A DNA stretch of 10,444 bases from Clostridiales bacterium (GCA_031270585.1 JAISXK010000103.1:1-10444); one strand, 5' to 3'. Numbered from the stretch's first letter, positions 1 through 6,410 are shown. The notes: generated from the sequence alone by a model not told the origin. Translations and numbers: made by a program.

Positions 1-96
1 CCGTAGTAGCAGTGCCTGTGGGTATGTGGGTAACGCCGCAGCGTTATCCATATATCCACAGGCCGTTCTTTTATCCAGGTTGTTGGAGAAGTTCAT
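1..96 (-). CDS. 5' end of an unidentified minus-strand gene (runs off the window)
   Basis: Thirty-two codons are visible, from an ATG at 96-94, with no stop before the window edge. A good ribosome binding site, GGGAGG (complement of 105-110), lies 8 nt before the ATG, which is the main reason to call it a gene. The product begins MNFSNNLDKR and contains YMDNAAALPTYPQ at residues 15-27. That stretch faintly resembles the YLDNAATTP start of class V aminotransferases and cysteine desulfurases, but it is too short to assign. Several DnaA-box-like 9-mers lie in the same bases (see findings), so a chance ORF is possible. Confidence 0.4.
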   Translation of the reverse strand, partial: MNFSNNLDKRTACGYMDNAAALPTYPQALLLR

Positions 97-340
97 CCTA
101 TTTTCCTCCCTAGAAATAGTTTTGATTAGATGCAAATGTATACTCGCTTTCGAGACATAGAAAAAGAAACACCAAAAAACGTACAGTTTTAGTGATGTTT
201 CTTTGCATCCAGCGCAGTCCCGTTGCATGTTAATTCTATTTTTTAGCATTTTCTGAATAATTTTCGGTTAACATTCAATGCTTTTTGGGCACTCAGAGCT
301 TCCTTTTTTGGCTGTCAACCGATATGAAGTGAATTTAAGG
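97..340. other. AT-rich intergenic spacer
   Basis: These bases lie between the start of the left-edge gene and the terminator of the tRNA-Asn unit, both on the minus strand. The stretch is clearly richer in A and T than the rest of the window. I see no convincing ORF and no promoter with two good boxes. Weak structures only: a 4-bp inverted repeat CTCG/CGAG near 143-154 and AAAAC/GTTTT around 176-190. The promoter of the left-edge gene should be here but cannot be placed. Confidence 0.5.
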
Positions 341-381
341 GAAAATAAAAGGCCCGCAAACGCACTGTTCATGGGCCTTTT
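341..381 (-). terminator. Intrinsic terminator of the tRNA-Asn unit
   Basis: Read on the minus strand, AAAAGGCCC (complement of 373-381) pairs with GGGCCTTTT (complement of 347-355) around a 17-nt loop. It is followed at once by the U-rich tract TTTTATTTTC. The stem begins on the base next to the encoded CCA of the tRNA, so transcription should stop directly after the tRNA. Confidence 0.85.
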
Positions 382-456
382 TGGCTCCCCCTGTTGGATT
401 TGAACCAACGACCCTTCGGTTAACAGCCGAATGCTCTACCGCTGAGCTAAGGAGGA
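382..456 (-). tRNA. tRNA-Asn (anticodon GTT), CCA encoded
   Basis: The minus strand folds as a complete cloverleaf. The acceptor strand TCCTCCT pairs with AGGGGGA (one G-U pair). The D arm is GCTC-AGCGGTA-GAGC. The anticodon stem TTCGG/CCGAA encloses the loop CTGTTAA with anticodon GTT. The T arm is GTTGG-TTCAAAT-CCAAC. The discriminator is G and CCA is in the DNA. The anticodon and the intact arms support a functional asparagine tRNA. It is the last and only intact element of a transcribed array whose upstream members are degraded copies of its 5' portion. Confidence 0.95.
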
Positions 457-468
457 TCGATATTCAGT

Positions 469-517
469 TTTCCGGTGCGTTTCCGCAACATACGCTCTAC
501 CGCTGAGCTAAGGAGGA
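469..517 (-). pseudogene. Truncated tRNA-Asn 5'-part copy 1 (best preserved)
   Basis: Complement of 496-517 repeats the tRNA 5' acceptor strand and whole D arm without change (TCCTCCTTAGCTCAGCGGTA, then GAGC). The flanking ATCGATATT next to the acceptor end is shared too. Past the D arm only a weak resemblance to the anticodon arm remains (GCGGAAACGCACCGGAA). The T arm and 3' acceptor strand are absent, so it cannot be a working tRNA. Its 5' end lies 61 bp from the 5' end of the intact tRNA. Confidence 0.8.
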
Positions 518-540
518 TCGATATTGAATTTTTATACACT

Positions 541-589
541 CTTCCGGTGTTAAACCGCAACACACGCTCTACCGCCGAGCTAAGGAGGA
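541..589 (-). pseudogene. Truncated tRNA-Asn 5'-part copy 2
   Basis: It has the same acceptor 5' strand as the tRNA and one D-loop change (GCTCGGCGGTAGAGC). The following GTGTT-GCGGTTT-AACAC could form a 5-bp stem with a 7-nt loop, the shape of an anticodon arm, but the loop does not read GTT at the anticodon position. The T arm and 3' acceptor are missing. It starts 72 bp upstream of copy 1 and shares the spacer ATAAAAATT with copy 3. Confidence 0.75.
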
Positions 590-610
590 TCGATTTAATT
601 TTTATGCATT

Positions 611-660
611 CTTTCGAACCTTAAACCGCAACACGCGCTCCGCCGCCAGGCTAAAGAGGA
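611..660 (-). pseudogene. Truncated tRNA-Asn 5'-part copy 3 (most degraded)
   Basis: This is the copy farthest from the intact tRNA and the most diverged. The acceptor strand reads TCCTCTT, and the D arm GCCTGGCGGCGGAGC no longer pairs fully. The downstream stretch GTTGCGGTTTAA matches copy 2, then differs. GGTTCGAAAG here resembles a T loop, but no pairing partner or 3' acceptor strand follows. Its 5' end is 71 bp from that of copy 2. Confidence 0.65.
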
Positions 661-681
661 AAGACATACGTACCGACAACC

Positions 682-711
682 ATCATACAGCAAAGGGGGT
701 TTGTCCCGCAA
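682..711 (-). promoter_or_regulatory. Putative promoter of the tRNA array
   Basis: On the minus strand, TTGCGG (complement of 706-711) and TATGAT (complement of 682-687) are 18 bp apart. The -10 box matches the consensus in 5 of 6 positions; the -35 matches only TTG. Initiation would fall near 675, about 15 bp before copy 3. One transcript would then carry all three truncated copies, the tRNA and the terminator, roughly 330 nt. Confidence 0.5.
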
Positions 712-808
712 GGGCAGACTTTTTCTGCTATTGCAGAATAAATCCTGAATACTTTAATTTGCTTTTGTTTCATTCGTTTTGCGCGCGGGATTGCAAAAAT
801 GGCGTTTG

Positions 809-837
809 TTGACGGCGGTTGGGACATGCTATATGAT
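809..837 (+). promoter_or_regulatory. Sigma-A promoter of the decarboxylase-holB gene run
   Basis: TTGACG (809-814) and TATGAT (832-837) are separated by 17 bp; each box matches the consensus in 5 of 6 positions. Initiation near 844 would leave a leader of about 60 nt before the ATG at 906. The downstream genes are closely packed, so this promoter probably serves at least the decarboxylase, the HAD gene and holB. Confidence 0.75.
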
Positions 838-905
838 TGGTTTTAGTAATATGGATATGTTTGCGGCGCCAGCGGTATTGAATAATAGAAAAGGGGTGAG
901 CGACT

Positions 906-2303
906 ATGCGTGAGCGCCGGTTGCCCGAGGCGCTGGGCGAGTATGCCAGCAGCCATGCCGCCCGGTTTCATATGCCGGGCCACAAGGGGCGCGGCATGGG
1001 CGCTTTTTTTAACGCGAACCTCGCGGGCTGGGACATAACGGAGCTCTCCTTTTCTGATAACCTCTATAACCCCACAGGCGCGCTGCTTATGGCGCAGCGG
1101 CAAATGGCCAAGTGCTACCGTGCGCAAAGCACGTTTTTTTTGGTGAACGGCTCTACCGCAGGGCTACACGCCATGCTGCTATCATTGCCACCCGGCGCAA
1201 ACCTTTTGGTGGGGCGTGATTGCCACCGCGCCGTGCTTACGGGCGCGGCGCTGGCGGGCCACCGGGCGCGCTTTGTTACGCCGGCCTACAGCGAGGCGCA
1301 CGGCCTTTGGGGATGTGTGGACGCCGGCGCCATAGACGCCGCGCTCACACAATCGCCTGCGGACGCCGTTGTGGTTACCAGCCCCAACTATTACGGGCTA
1401 TGCGCGGATATCAAGGCGATTGCCTCCGTAGCCGGCAAGCAAGGGGCGCTTTTGCTGGTGGACGCGGCGCACGGCGCACACTTTCCTTTTTCATCCCATC
1501 TGCCGGATGATCCGGGCGGTTACGCGGACGCGTGGGTAGTGAGCGCGCACAAAACCATGAACGCGCTGGGCCAGGCGGCGCTGCTGCATACCGGCGCGGG
1601 GATACCCGCGCGCGCCATGCGGCGCGCGCTCTCCATCGTGCAAACGAGTTCGCCTTCGTATTTGCTGATGGCGTCGCTGGATTGGGCGCGTTACACCGCG
1701 ACGCTCGGCGAATGTTGGGATTATTGCGTGCGGGCAGCAATGAAGCTGCGGCGGGATATCGCGCGTATACTGGGCCTTGCGGTTTTGCCGAACGCCTTAT
1801 GCGGCCGCGCCGGCGTGGCGGATATGGATATGACGCGCCTCGTGATCGACGTAGTCGGGCGCGGGATTACGGGCTATGCCGCGCAAGCGTATTTGGAGGA
1901 GGAAAACGTATTTATCGAGATGTCGGACGCTAAAAGGATCGTGCTGATATTAACCCCGGCGGATGATCCGCGCTGGTATGAACAATTGCTGCGGGCGCTG
2001 GAGCGTTTGCCCTACGGGGTTGACCCGCCGCCAATTGCGCCCATGCCGCCCATCATAGAGCCGCAAGCGCCCGTCATGCCGCTGTACGCCGCCATGCGCG
2101 CCTCCGCAGAGGAATGCGCGCCGGAAGAGGCAGCGGGGCGTATCGCCGCCGACTGCGCGGGCATATACCCGCCCGGCATACCGCTGTGGGCGCCGGGGGA
2201 GAGGATCACGGAGGAGGCCGTCCAATACCTTTTGCGCCAGAGTATGCTTGGCGCGACGCTGTTTGGCGTGCGCAACGGGCGCGTGGGAGTTGTCAGGCAA
2301 TGA
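906..2303 (+). CDS. Orn/Lys/Arg decarboxylase family PLP enzyme (YaaO-like)
   Basis: The 465-residue protein is a fold-type I pyridoxal-phosphate enzyme, close to the usual length of short Bacillota amino-acid decarboxylases. Visible signatures: FHMPGHKG (21-28); NGSTAG (81-86), the phosphate/cofactor loop; VDAAHGAH (185-192), with Asp186 expected to contact the pyridine nitrogen; SAHKT (213-217), where Lys216 is the Schiff-base lysine; and a C-terminal-domain motif, YPPGIPLWAPGE (421-432). The family decarboxylates lysine, ornithine or arginine to polyamines or their precursors, but substrate cannot be read from sequence. The start is supported by AAGGGGTG upstream. In B. subtilis, yaaO lies in the same neighbourhood as holB and ricT, as here. 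Cytoplasmic. Confidence 0.9.
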   Translation: MRERRLPEALGEYASSHAARFHMPGHKGRGMGAFFNANLAGWDITELSFSDNLYNPTGALLMAQRQMAKCYRAQSTFFLVNGSTAGLHAMLLSLPPGANLLVGRDCHRAVLTGAALAGHRARFVTPAYSEAHGLWGCVDAGAIDAALTQSPADAVVVTSPNYYGLCADIKAIASVAGKQGALLLVDAAHGAHFPFSSHLPDDPGGYADAWVVSAHKTMNALGQAALLHTGAGIPARAMRRALSIVQTSSPSYLLMASLDWARYTATLGECWDYCVRAAMKLRRDIARILGLAVLPNALCGRAGVADMDMTRLVIDVVGRGITGYAAQAYLEEENVFIEMSDAKRIVLILTPADDPRWYEQLLRALERLPYGVDPPPIAPMPPIIEPQAPVMPLYAAMRASAEECAPEEAAGRIAADCAGIYPPGIPLWAPGERITEEAVQYLLRQSMLGATLFGVRNGRVGVVRQ

Positions 2304-2308
2304 GACGA

Positions 2309-2324
2309 AACGGCGTTTGCCGTT
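2309..2324 (+). other. Small hairpin between decarboxylase and HAD genes
   Basis: AACGGC (2309-2314) and GCCGTT (2319-2324) pair around GTTT in the 44-nt gap between the two genes. The bases after it are AAAAATTTG, not a T run, so it is unlikely to be a full terminator. It could stabilise or partly attenuate the message. Confidence 0.4.
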
Positions 2325-2347
2325 AAAAATTTGAAAGAGAGAATGTC

Positions 2348-3001
2348 ATGCCAAAATATCAATCGGTTATATTTGATTTTGACGGCACACTGGTGGACAG
2401 CGCGCCCGGCATCATCAAAACCTTTGAGGCGCTTATACAAAAAGAGGGCCTCAAACAGCTTAGCCGGCGGGAACTTGCCGCAATGGTGGGCCCTCCTCTG
2501 CATCTGTCCATCCCCGAAGTATTCGGCATCAGCAGCGAAGCAGAGGTGAACCGGCTTGTGAACGCGTACCGCGCCATATATGCTGAGATCGCGCTGCCGT
2601 CGCTCGCCGCCTTCCCGGGCGCTATGGAGATGCTGCGCGCGCTGCGGGAAGCGGGTGTATATACCGGCGTCGCCAGCTGCAAAATCCGGCACGTATGCGC
2701 CTCACAGGCAACAACGCTTGGCCTTGCGCCATACCTGTGCTGCATTTGCGGAGCGGTGCCTCAGGAGGGTCTGCTTGAGAAGGCGGATATATTGCGACAG
2801 GCCATCGCGGCAAGCCGCGTCTCCAGGGAAAACACCGTTGTGGTGGGTGATCGCATGTATGATATGCGGGGCGCACAGCTAGTTGGCATACCCGCTATCG
2901 GCGTTATATACGGCAGCGGAAGCAGGGAAGAACTGCTGCCCTACGCCCCCTTAGCGATCGTGGAGGATATACCCGCTTTAGCAAAGCTGCTACTGATGTG
3001 A
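2348..3001 (+). CDS. HAD-superfamily phosphatase (phosphoglycolate phosphatase/Gph-like)
   Basis: The 217-residue protein carries all HAD motifs. Motif I is DFDGTLVDS, with nucleophile Asp10 and acid/base Asp12. Motif II is Ser110 in GVASCK. Motif III is Lys145 in LEKAD. Motif IV is VVVGDRMYD, with Asp168 and Asp172. The helical insertion after motif I (about 20-85) gives the C1-cap layout of phosphoglycolate phosphatases, and GVIYGSGSREEL (185-196) is typical of the Gph group. It should remove phosphate from a small cytoplasmic metabolite; the substrate is unknown. Only 44 nt separate it from the decarboxylase and one base from holB, so co-transcription is likely. The ribosome binding site (GAAAGAGAG) is weak. 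Thymidylate kinase occupies this place in B. subtilis, and this protein is not a kinase. Confidence 0.85.
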   Translation: MPKYQSVIFDFDGTLVDSAPGIIKTFEALIQKEGLKQLSRRELAAMVGPPLHLSIPEVFGISSEAEVNRLVNAYRAIYAEIALPSLAAFPGAMEMLRALREAGVYTGVASCKIRHVCASQATTLGLAPYLCCICGAVPQEGLLEKADILRQAIAASRVSRENTVVVGDRMYDMRGAQLVGIPAIGVIYGSGSREELLPYAPLAIVEDIPALAKLLLM

Positions 3002-3002
3002 T

Positions 3003-3944
3003 ATGAGCGTGATGGAAGAGTACCTGTACGACGCCATACGGCGCGGGAGCGTGCCGCACGCCGTCTGTATCACCGGCCCTGCGGGCAGCGACGCGGGGGG
3101 CGTAGCCAGGCGCGCGGCAGCGCTTTACCTTACCGGCCGGGCGGATGAAAGCCTCCTTACGGCCTGCCCGGATTACCATGAGCTTGGCGCCGCGCAAAAC
3201 GGCGTGAACGATATACGCGACATGCAGGGCAAACTAATACCGCAGCCTTTTTACAAGAACCGGGCCGTGGTTATTTTAGAAGCCATGCGGCTCACCGTGG
3301 CGGCTCAAAACGCGCTTTTAAAAACGCTGGAAGAGCCGCCCCACGACACCATGCTGTTTTTGGCCGGGCGCGAGGAGGGATTGCTGCCTACCATACGCTC
3401 GCGCTGCATGTTTATGCGTCTTAGCGAGGTGCCCGAACGGCAGATTTACGACGCGTTGATCCGTAGCGGCTATGGCGAAAAGGCTGCGCGCGTTGCGGCG
3501 GCGTTCTGTGGCGGCGCGCCGCTTTTAGCCGTGAAAATGGCGCAAGAACCGTATACCGCATTTTTTGAGGAGGCTGCGGGGTTGTTTTTCACCACGCTTA
3601 CGGCGCCGCTGCCGCCATACGCGCAAGCGCGGCAGCTTTTAGAACGCGCCGCGTTCTTGGACGAGCCGCGCGCGCGCACGCAAACGGAAGAGCGCAGAAG
3701 GACGCTTGGCTACGCGCTCGCAATATGGCAGATTCTTGCCATGCGGATGTTATACGGCAAGCTTGGCATGCCGCCCGCTCCGCCGGAAAAATTATCGCGG
3801 CAGGTAGCGGACGCGTGCGCAAGCTTTACAACCGGGCAAATTCAGGGTATCATGAACGAGATCATATCCGCGCAAAAGCGCAACGGCGCGGCAAACCCCG
3901 CCCTTACGTTTGACGCGCTTATAAGCGCTTTAAACGTGCGCTAA
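3003..3944 (+). CDS. holB: DNA polymerase III subunit delta' (clamp-loader subunit)
   Basis: The 313-residue protein matches the delta' AAA+ clamp-loader subunit in length and motifs. The Walker A position reads GPAGSDAGG (25-33) and lacks the lysine of an active P-loop, as is common in delta' because this subunit does not hydrolyse ATP. QNALLKTLEEPP (102-113) is the family hallmark, and TIRSRC (130-135) contains the SRC arginine that acts in trans on a neighbouring tau/gamma ATPase. The helical collar domain follows (about 205-313). No zinc-ribbon cysteine quartet is present. Its start follows the HAD stop after a single base, which implies translational coupling; no strong ribosome binding site is visible, and Met4 is a possible alternative start. 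ricT follows, as in B. subtilis. Confidence 0.93.
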   Translation: MSVMEEYLYDAIRRGSVPHAVCITGPAGSDAGGVARRAAALYLTGRADESLLTACPDYHELGAAQNGVNDIRDMQGKLIPQPFYKNRAVVILEAMRLTVAAQNALLKTLEEPPHDTMLFLAGREEGLLPTIRSRCMFMRLSEVPERQIYDALIRSGYGEKAARVAAAFCGGAPLLAVKMAQEPYTAFFEEAAGLFFTTLTAPLPPYAQARQLLERAAFLDEPRARTQTEERRRTLGYALAIWQILAMRMLYGKLGMPPAPPEKLSRQVADACASFTTGQIQGIMNEIISAQKRNGAANPALTFDALISALNVR

Positions 3945-4090
3945 AATGAGGCGGCCAAGCGGCCTTTGGCGCGGCTTGTGCGTGCGGCGGATATTTTAAA
4001 ATAAAGGGCAAACGACATTGCGCGGCGCCGGAGCGCGTGCGCGCGCGGGCATCGGCCTTTGCGCTCGGCTGCGTTTGCATGGAGGAATAT

Positions 4091-5530
4091 ATGGAGCGTG
4101 TTGTAGGCATCCGCTTTAAAAAGGCAGGGCGTGTATATTATTTTAACGCCGGCGATAAAGAGATTGCGATGCATGACGGGATCGTAGCGGAAACCATTCA
4201 CGGCATGGAGTTTGGCGAGGTGGTGATACCCCCGCGGGATCTGTCCGAAGAGCAACTGGTGGCGCCGCTGAAGGATATTGTGCGCGTCGCCACGGAGGAA
4301 GACCGTCTCACGAACGAACGCAATGAACAGCTTGAAAATGAAGCCTTCGAGCTGTGCCAAAAGAAAATCAACGAACGCGGGATGGAAATGAAGCTGGTGG
4401 ATGTGGAATACACATTTAACGGCAGCAAAATTACGTTTTTCTTTACATCCGAGGGGCGGGTAGATTTTAGAGATCTGGTAAAAGACCTTGCCGCTATCTA
4501 TAAAACGCGCATAGAACTTAGGCAGATCGGCGTGCGCGATGAAGCCAAGATGCTGGGTGGGCTTGGCTCCTGCGGACGGCCGGTGTGTTGCAAAACATTT
4601 CTGGCGGATTTTCAGCCCGTATCCATTAAAATGGCGAAGGAACAAAAGCTGAGCCTGAGCCCCACAAAGATCAGCGGGTTGTGCGGCAGGCTGATGTGCT
4701 GCCTTAAATACGAGCAGGACGGCTATGAAGAGATGCGCAAGCTTATGCCGCGCGTGAACCGCGAGGTGATGACCGCAGACGGCAAGGGCATTGTGCTTGA
4801 TAACAACGCTATCACCGAGCGCACGCGCGTGCGCGTTACCCTGCAGGATGGTACGCCCGACGTGCGCGAATACCACTTTAACGACGTGCGCAAGGCGACC
4901 GGCGTACAAGCCGAAGAGCAGGCTATGCAAAATGAGCTTGAAAAAAACGCCATGCAAAAAGCGCGCCTGATTGGCGATAAGGAGGACGAGTTCCGCTTTG
5001 TTACGGGCGCCGCCCCCGAAATCAAAACCCCGGAGGAAACCGCCCCCGGCGCGCCGGGCGAGAGCAAGCCCGCCGAAAACGGCAGGTTCGCAAACAACCG
5101 CCCACGCGGCAACCGCCGGGACGCTCATCCCAAAGATGCTCTCCCCAAAGATACGCATCCCCGTGATGGCCATAGTCATGCCGGAAATAGCCGCCAGGGC
5201 GACAGCCGCCCCGCAAGCGGCAATGCCGGCGATAACCGTTCGGGGAATAAACGCCCCGAAGATCAACGCGGGGATAGCGGCGCCCGCCCGCAGGGGAGCG
5301 CGAAAAAGCCGCGCCGTGACGCCGCAAAGGCGCAGCGCACGCAAACGGGCGGCGCGCGGCAACCAAAAGGGGAAACCGGCGGCAATGCGGCCGATAAGCC
5401 GGCCCGGCAGGGCTATGCGCCCGGCGGCGGCGCGGAAAAGAAACCCGGCAACAAACCGCGCAAAAACCGCCGCGGCGGCAGGAACCGCAATCCCAAACCG
5501 CAAGCAAACAATACGTCTGACGGCGCATAA
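4091..5530 (+). CDS. ricT: PSP1-domain protein RicT (YaaT) with long basic C-terminal tail
   Basis: I place the start at 4091, giving 479 residues. GGAGG lies at 4081-4085, and the N-terminus MERVVGIRFKKAGRVYYF is a typical RicT start; an in-frame ATG at 4079 has no good site. The PSP1 domain covers about residues 60-145. It is followed by the cysteine set C161, C166, C167, C198, C203, C204 (SCGRPVCC and LCGRLMCC). In B. subtilis, RicT works with RicA and RicF in an Fe-S protein complex that promotes RNase Y-dependent mRNA maturation. Homologues are usually under 300 residues. Here residues about 305-479 are a low-complexity, Arg/Lys/Asn/Gly/Pro-rich extension ending in KNRRGGRNRNPKP, probably disordered and RNA-binding. 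The 146-bp gap after holB is GC-rich with no convincing promoter. Confidence 0.9.
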   Translation: MERVVGIRFKKAGRVYYFNAGDKEIAMHDGIVAETIHGMEFGEVVIPPRDLSEEQLVAPLKDIVRVATEEDRLTNERNEQLENEAFELCQKKINERGMEMKLVDVEYTFNGSKITFFFTSEGRVDFRDLVKDLAAIYKTRIELRQIGVRDEAKMLGGLGSCGRPVCCKTFLADFQPVSIKMAKEQKLSLSPTKISGLCGRLMCCLKYEQDGYEEMRKLMPRVNREVMTADGKGIVLDNNAITERTRVRVTLQDGTPDVREYHFNDVRKATGVQAEEQAMQNELEKNAMQKARLIGDKEDEFRFVTGAAPEIKTPEETAPGAPGESKPAENGRFANNRPRGNRRDAHPKDALPKDTHPRDGHSHAGNSRQGDSRPASGNAGDNRSGNKRPEDQRGDSGARPQGSAKKPRRDAAKAQRTQTGGARQPKGETGGNAADKPARQGYAPGGGAEKKPGNKPRKNRRGGRNRNPKPQANNTSDGA

Positions 5531-5547
5531 AATTTATGTAAGTTGAA

Positions 5548-5575
5548 TTGTAAATCATTCGATATATGATATAAT
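5548..5575 (+). promoter_or_regulatory. Extended -10 promoter of the ferredoxin gene
   Basis: A perfect TATAAT (5570-5575) is preceded by TG one base upstream (5567-5568), giving an extended -10. TTGTAA (5548-5553) lies 16 bp upstream as a 4-of-6 -35 box. The leader is about 20 nt. The ferredoxin can therefore be expressed independently of ricT. Confidence 0.75.
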
Positions 5576-5601
5576 GGTGGCATAAAATCTGGAGGTGTGT
5601 T

Positions 5602-5772
5602 ATGGCACATAGCATCAACAACGAGTGCATCAGTTGCGGCGCTTGCGAAAGCGAATGCCCGGTAAACGCTATTTCCCAGGGGGCCGATCACTATGAGATC
5701 GATCCCGATACATGCATCGATTGCGGCGCTTGCAGCGATGTATGCCCCGTAAGCGCTCCGAACCCCGCATAA
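5602..5772 (+). CDS. 2[4Fe-4S] ferredoxin, clostridial type
   Basis: This 56-residue reading frame has two classic cluster motifs. The first is C9-x2-C12-x2-C15-x3-C19-P; the second is C38-x2-C41-x2-C44-x3-C48-P. Both length and symmetry are those of clostridial ferredoxins, small cytoplasmic one-electron carriers for pyruvate:ferredoxin oxidoreductase, hydrogenase and similar enzymes. GGAGGTG (5591-5597) is correctly placed before the ATG. Its strong separate promoter suggests high, constitutive expression. The redox partner is not identifiable; the reductase 2 kb away is on the other strand and exported, so a direct link is unlikely. Confidence 0.95.
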   Translation: MAHSINNECISCGACESECPVNAISQGADHYEIDPDTCIDCGACSDVCPVSAPNPA

Positions 5773-5792
5773 GCGCGCGCCCAAAACATTGT

Positions 5793-5835
5793 CTGTATCG
5801 ACTACAGTATACGTTTAGAATGCTTATCGATACAG
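5793..5835 (+). other. Competing hairpins downstream of the ferredoxin gene
   Basis: CTGTATCGA (5793-5801) pairs perfectly with TCGATACAG (5827-5835) across 25 nt. The same 5' segment CTGTA can instead pair with TACAG at 5803-5807. The two structures exclude one another. No T run follows either. They may protect the 3' end of the ferredoxin message or stop transcription weakly. Confidence 0.4.
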
Positions 5836-5847
5836 CCCCGTATGGTA

Positions 5848-5883
5848 CGCGGGCGGGTACGACATGTGTGTGCCCGGCCCGCG
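5848..5883. terminator. GC-rich hairpin between convergent genes
   Basis: CGCGGGC plus GGG (5848-5857) pairs with CCC and GCCCGCG (5873-5883), with one bulged G and a 15-nt loop. It lies between the convergent stops of the ferredoxin and DUF3842 genes. Neither strand has a U tract after it, so it is at best a partial or factor-assisted bidirectional terminator. Confidence 0.4.
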
Positions 5884-5886
5884 TCT

Positions 5887-6282
5887 CTATATAGCGTCAA
5901 TCAACGCCACCGCTTCATCCACATACCCCGAAAGCGGCAGTTTGCGCATGCCGGCGATTTGGATGCTGCATTTTTGGCTGGGTACCAGTATCTTTGGCGC
6001 GGGCGAAGACGCGACTGCCGCCGCCATACCGGGCGTAACTTCGCCCAACAGGGCGTTTGCCGCCACAATGCCTATGGGCCCGGTTATCACATCGCATTGC
6101 GCGGCGCAGTGGCATATGGCGTTTTCGCCTGTGGCGCCCTCGCCGGCGCCGGCGCGCAGCATGGCGGATGTCGCGAGCGCGTTTGTGCCAAGCGCGATGA
6201 TGGTATGGCCTTTGTTCTTTAACCTCTCCACAAGCGCTGCGCCAACGCCTCCGCCCTGCCCGTCTATCACCGCTATACGCAT
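5887..6282 (-). CDS. DUF3842 family protein, Rossmann-like
   Basis: The 131-residue protein opens with MRIAVIDGQGGGVG, a beta strand followed by a glycine-rich loop as in nucleotide-binding Rossmann folds. It continues with GENAI (52-56), DVITGPIGIVAANALLGE (64-81) and a closing region with KILVPSQKC. This layout is that of DUF3842, a family of small cytoplasmic proteins in anaerobic Bacillota with no known function. The ligand is unknown. The start is preceded by a modest AAGGCGGTG site. It lies downstream of the acyltransferase gene on the same strand, beyond a terminator, so it probably has its own promoter. Confidence 0.8.
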   Translation of the reverse strand: MRIAVIDGQGGGVGAALVERLKNKGHTIIALGTNALATSAMLRAGAGEGATGENAICHCAAQCDVITGPIGIVAANALLGEVTPGMAAAVASSPAPKILVPSQKCSIQIAGMRKLPLSGYVDEAVALIDAI

Positions 6283-6325
6283 GCCGTATACACCGCCTTA
6301 TTTTTTTGATCATTTTAAAAGCCGC

Positions 6326-6341
6326 CGGTATCACTATACCG
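6326..6341 (-). promoter_or_regulatory. Inverted repeat over a candidate -10 box upstream of DUF3842
   Basis: CGGTAT (6326-6331) and ATACCG (6336-6341) form a perfect 6-bp inverted repeat with a 4-bp spacer. The minus-strand sequence across it contains TATAGT, a 5-of-6 -10 box. The matching -35 (TATCCA, 17 bp away) is poor. A regulator-covered promoter for the DUF3842 gene is possible. Confidence 0.35.
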
Positions 6342-6410
6342 CAAATGTATGGCTTTGGATACCCCCGTTTGGCTCAAGTATCCGGCGGGCGGGATCGGTA
6401 AGGCTTTAAA

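Noticed and set aside
382..456. tRNA-Asn as the attachment site of an element ended by the recombinase at 10245
   Set aside because: Integration normally duplicates the tRNA 3' end, and I see no 3'-end repeat near the recombinase. The genes in between include housekeeping holB and ricT. The recombinase has its own adjacent inverted sites.
469..660. Reading the truncated tRNA copies as functional tRNAs or as a CRISPR-like array
   Set aside because: All three lack the T arm and 3' acceptor strand. The repeats decay progressively, and the spacers are themselves related, unlike CRISPR spacers.
701..725. Plus-strand terminator-like stretch (CCC-GCAA-GGG, then ACTTTTT)
   Set aside because: The stem is three pairs with a bulged extension, and there is no plus-strand gene upstream for it to terminate.
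2012..2692. 226-codon minus-strand frame across the decarboxylase-HAD junction
   Set aside because: It overlaps two well-supported genes, has no ribosome binding site that I can see, and its translation shows no domain.
3945..4078. Promoter between holB and ricT (TTGTGC with TAAAAT)
   Set aside because: The boxes are only 15 bp apart and the -35 matches in only three positions, so ricT is more safely read as part of the upstream transcript.
3941..5503. 520-codon open frame on the minus strand opposite ricT
   Set aside because: ricT has clear PSP1 and cysteine motifs and a good start on the plus strand. The antisense frame is open because of GC-rich codon bias, and its translation is low complexity with no recognisable motif.
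5887..6409. Plus-strand frames opposite the DUF3842 gene
   Set aside because: The minus-strand product has recognisable DUF3842 motifs; the opposing frames do not.
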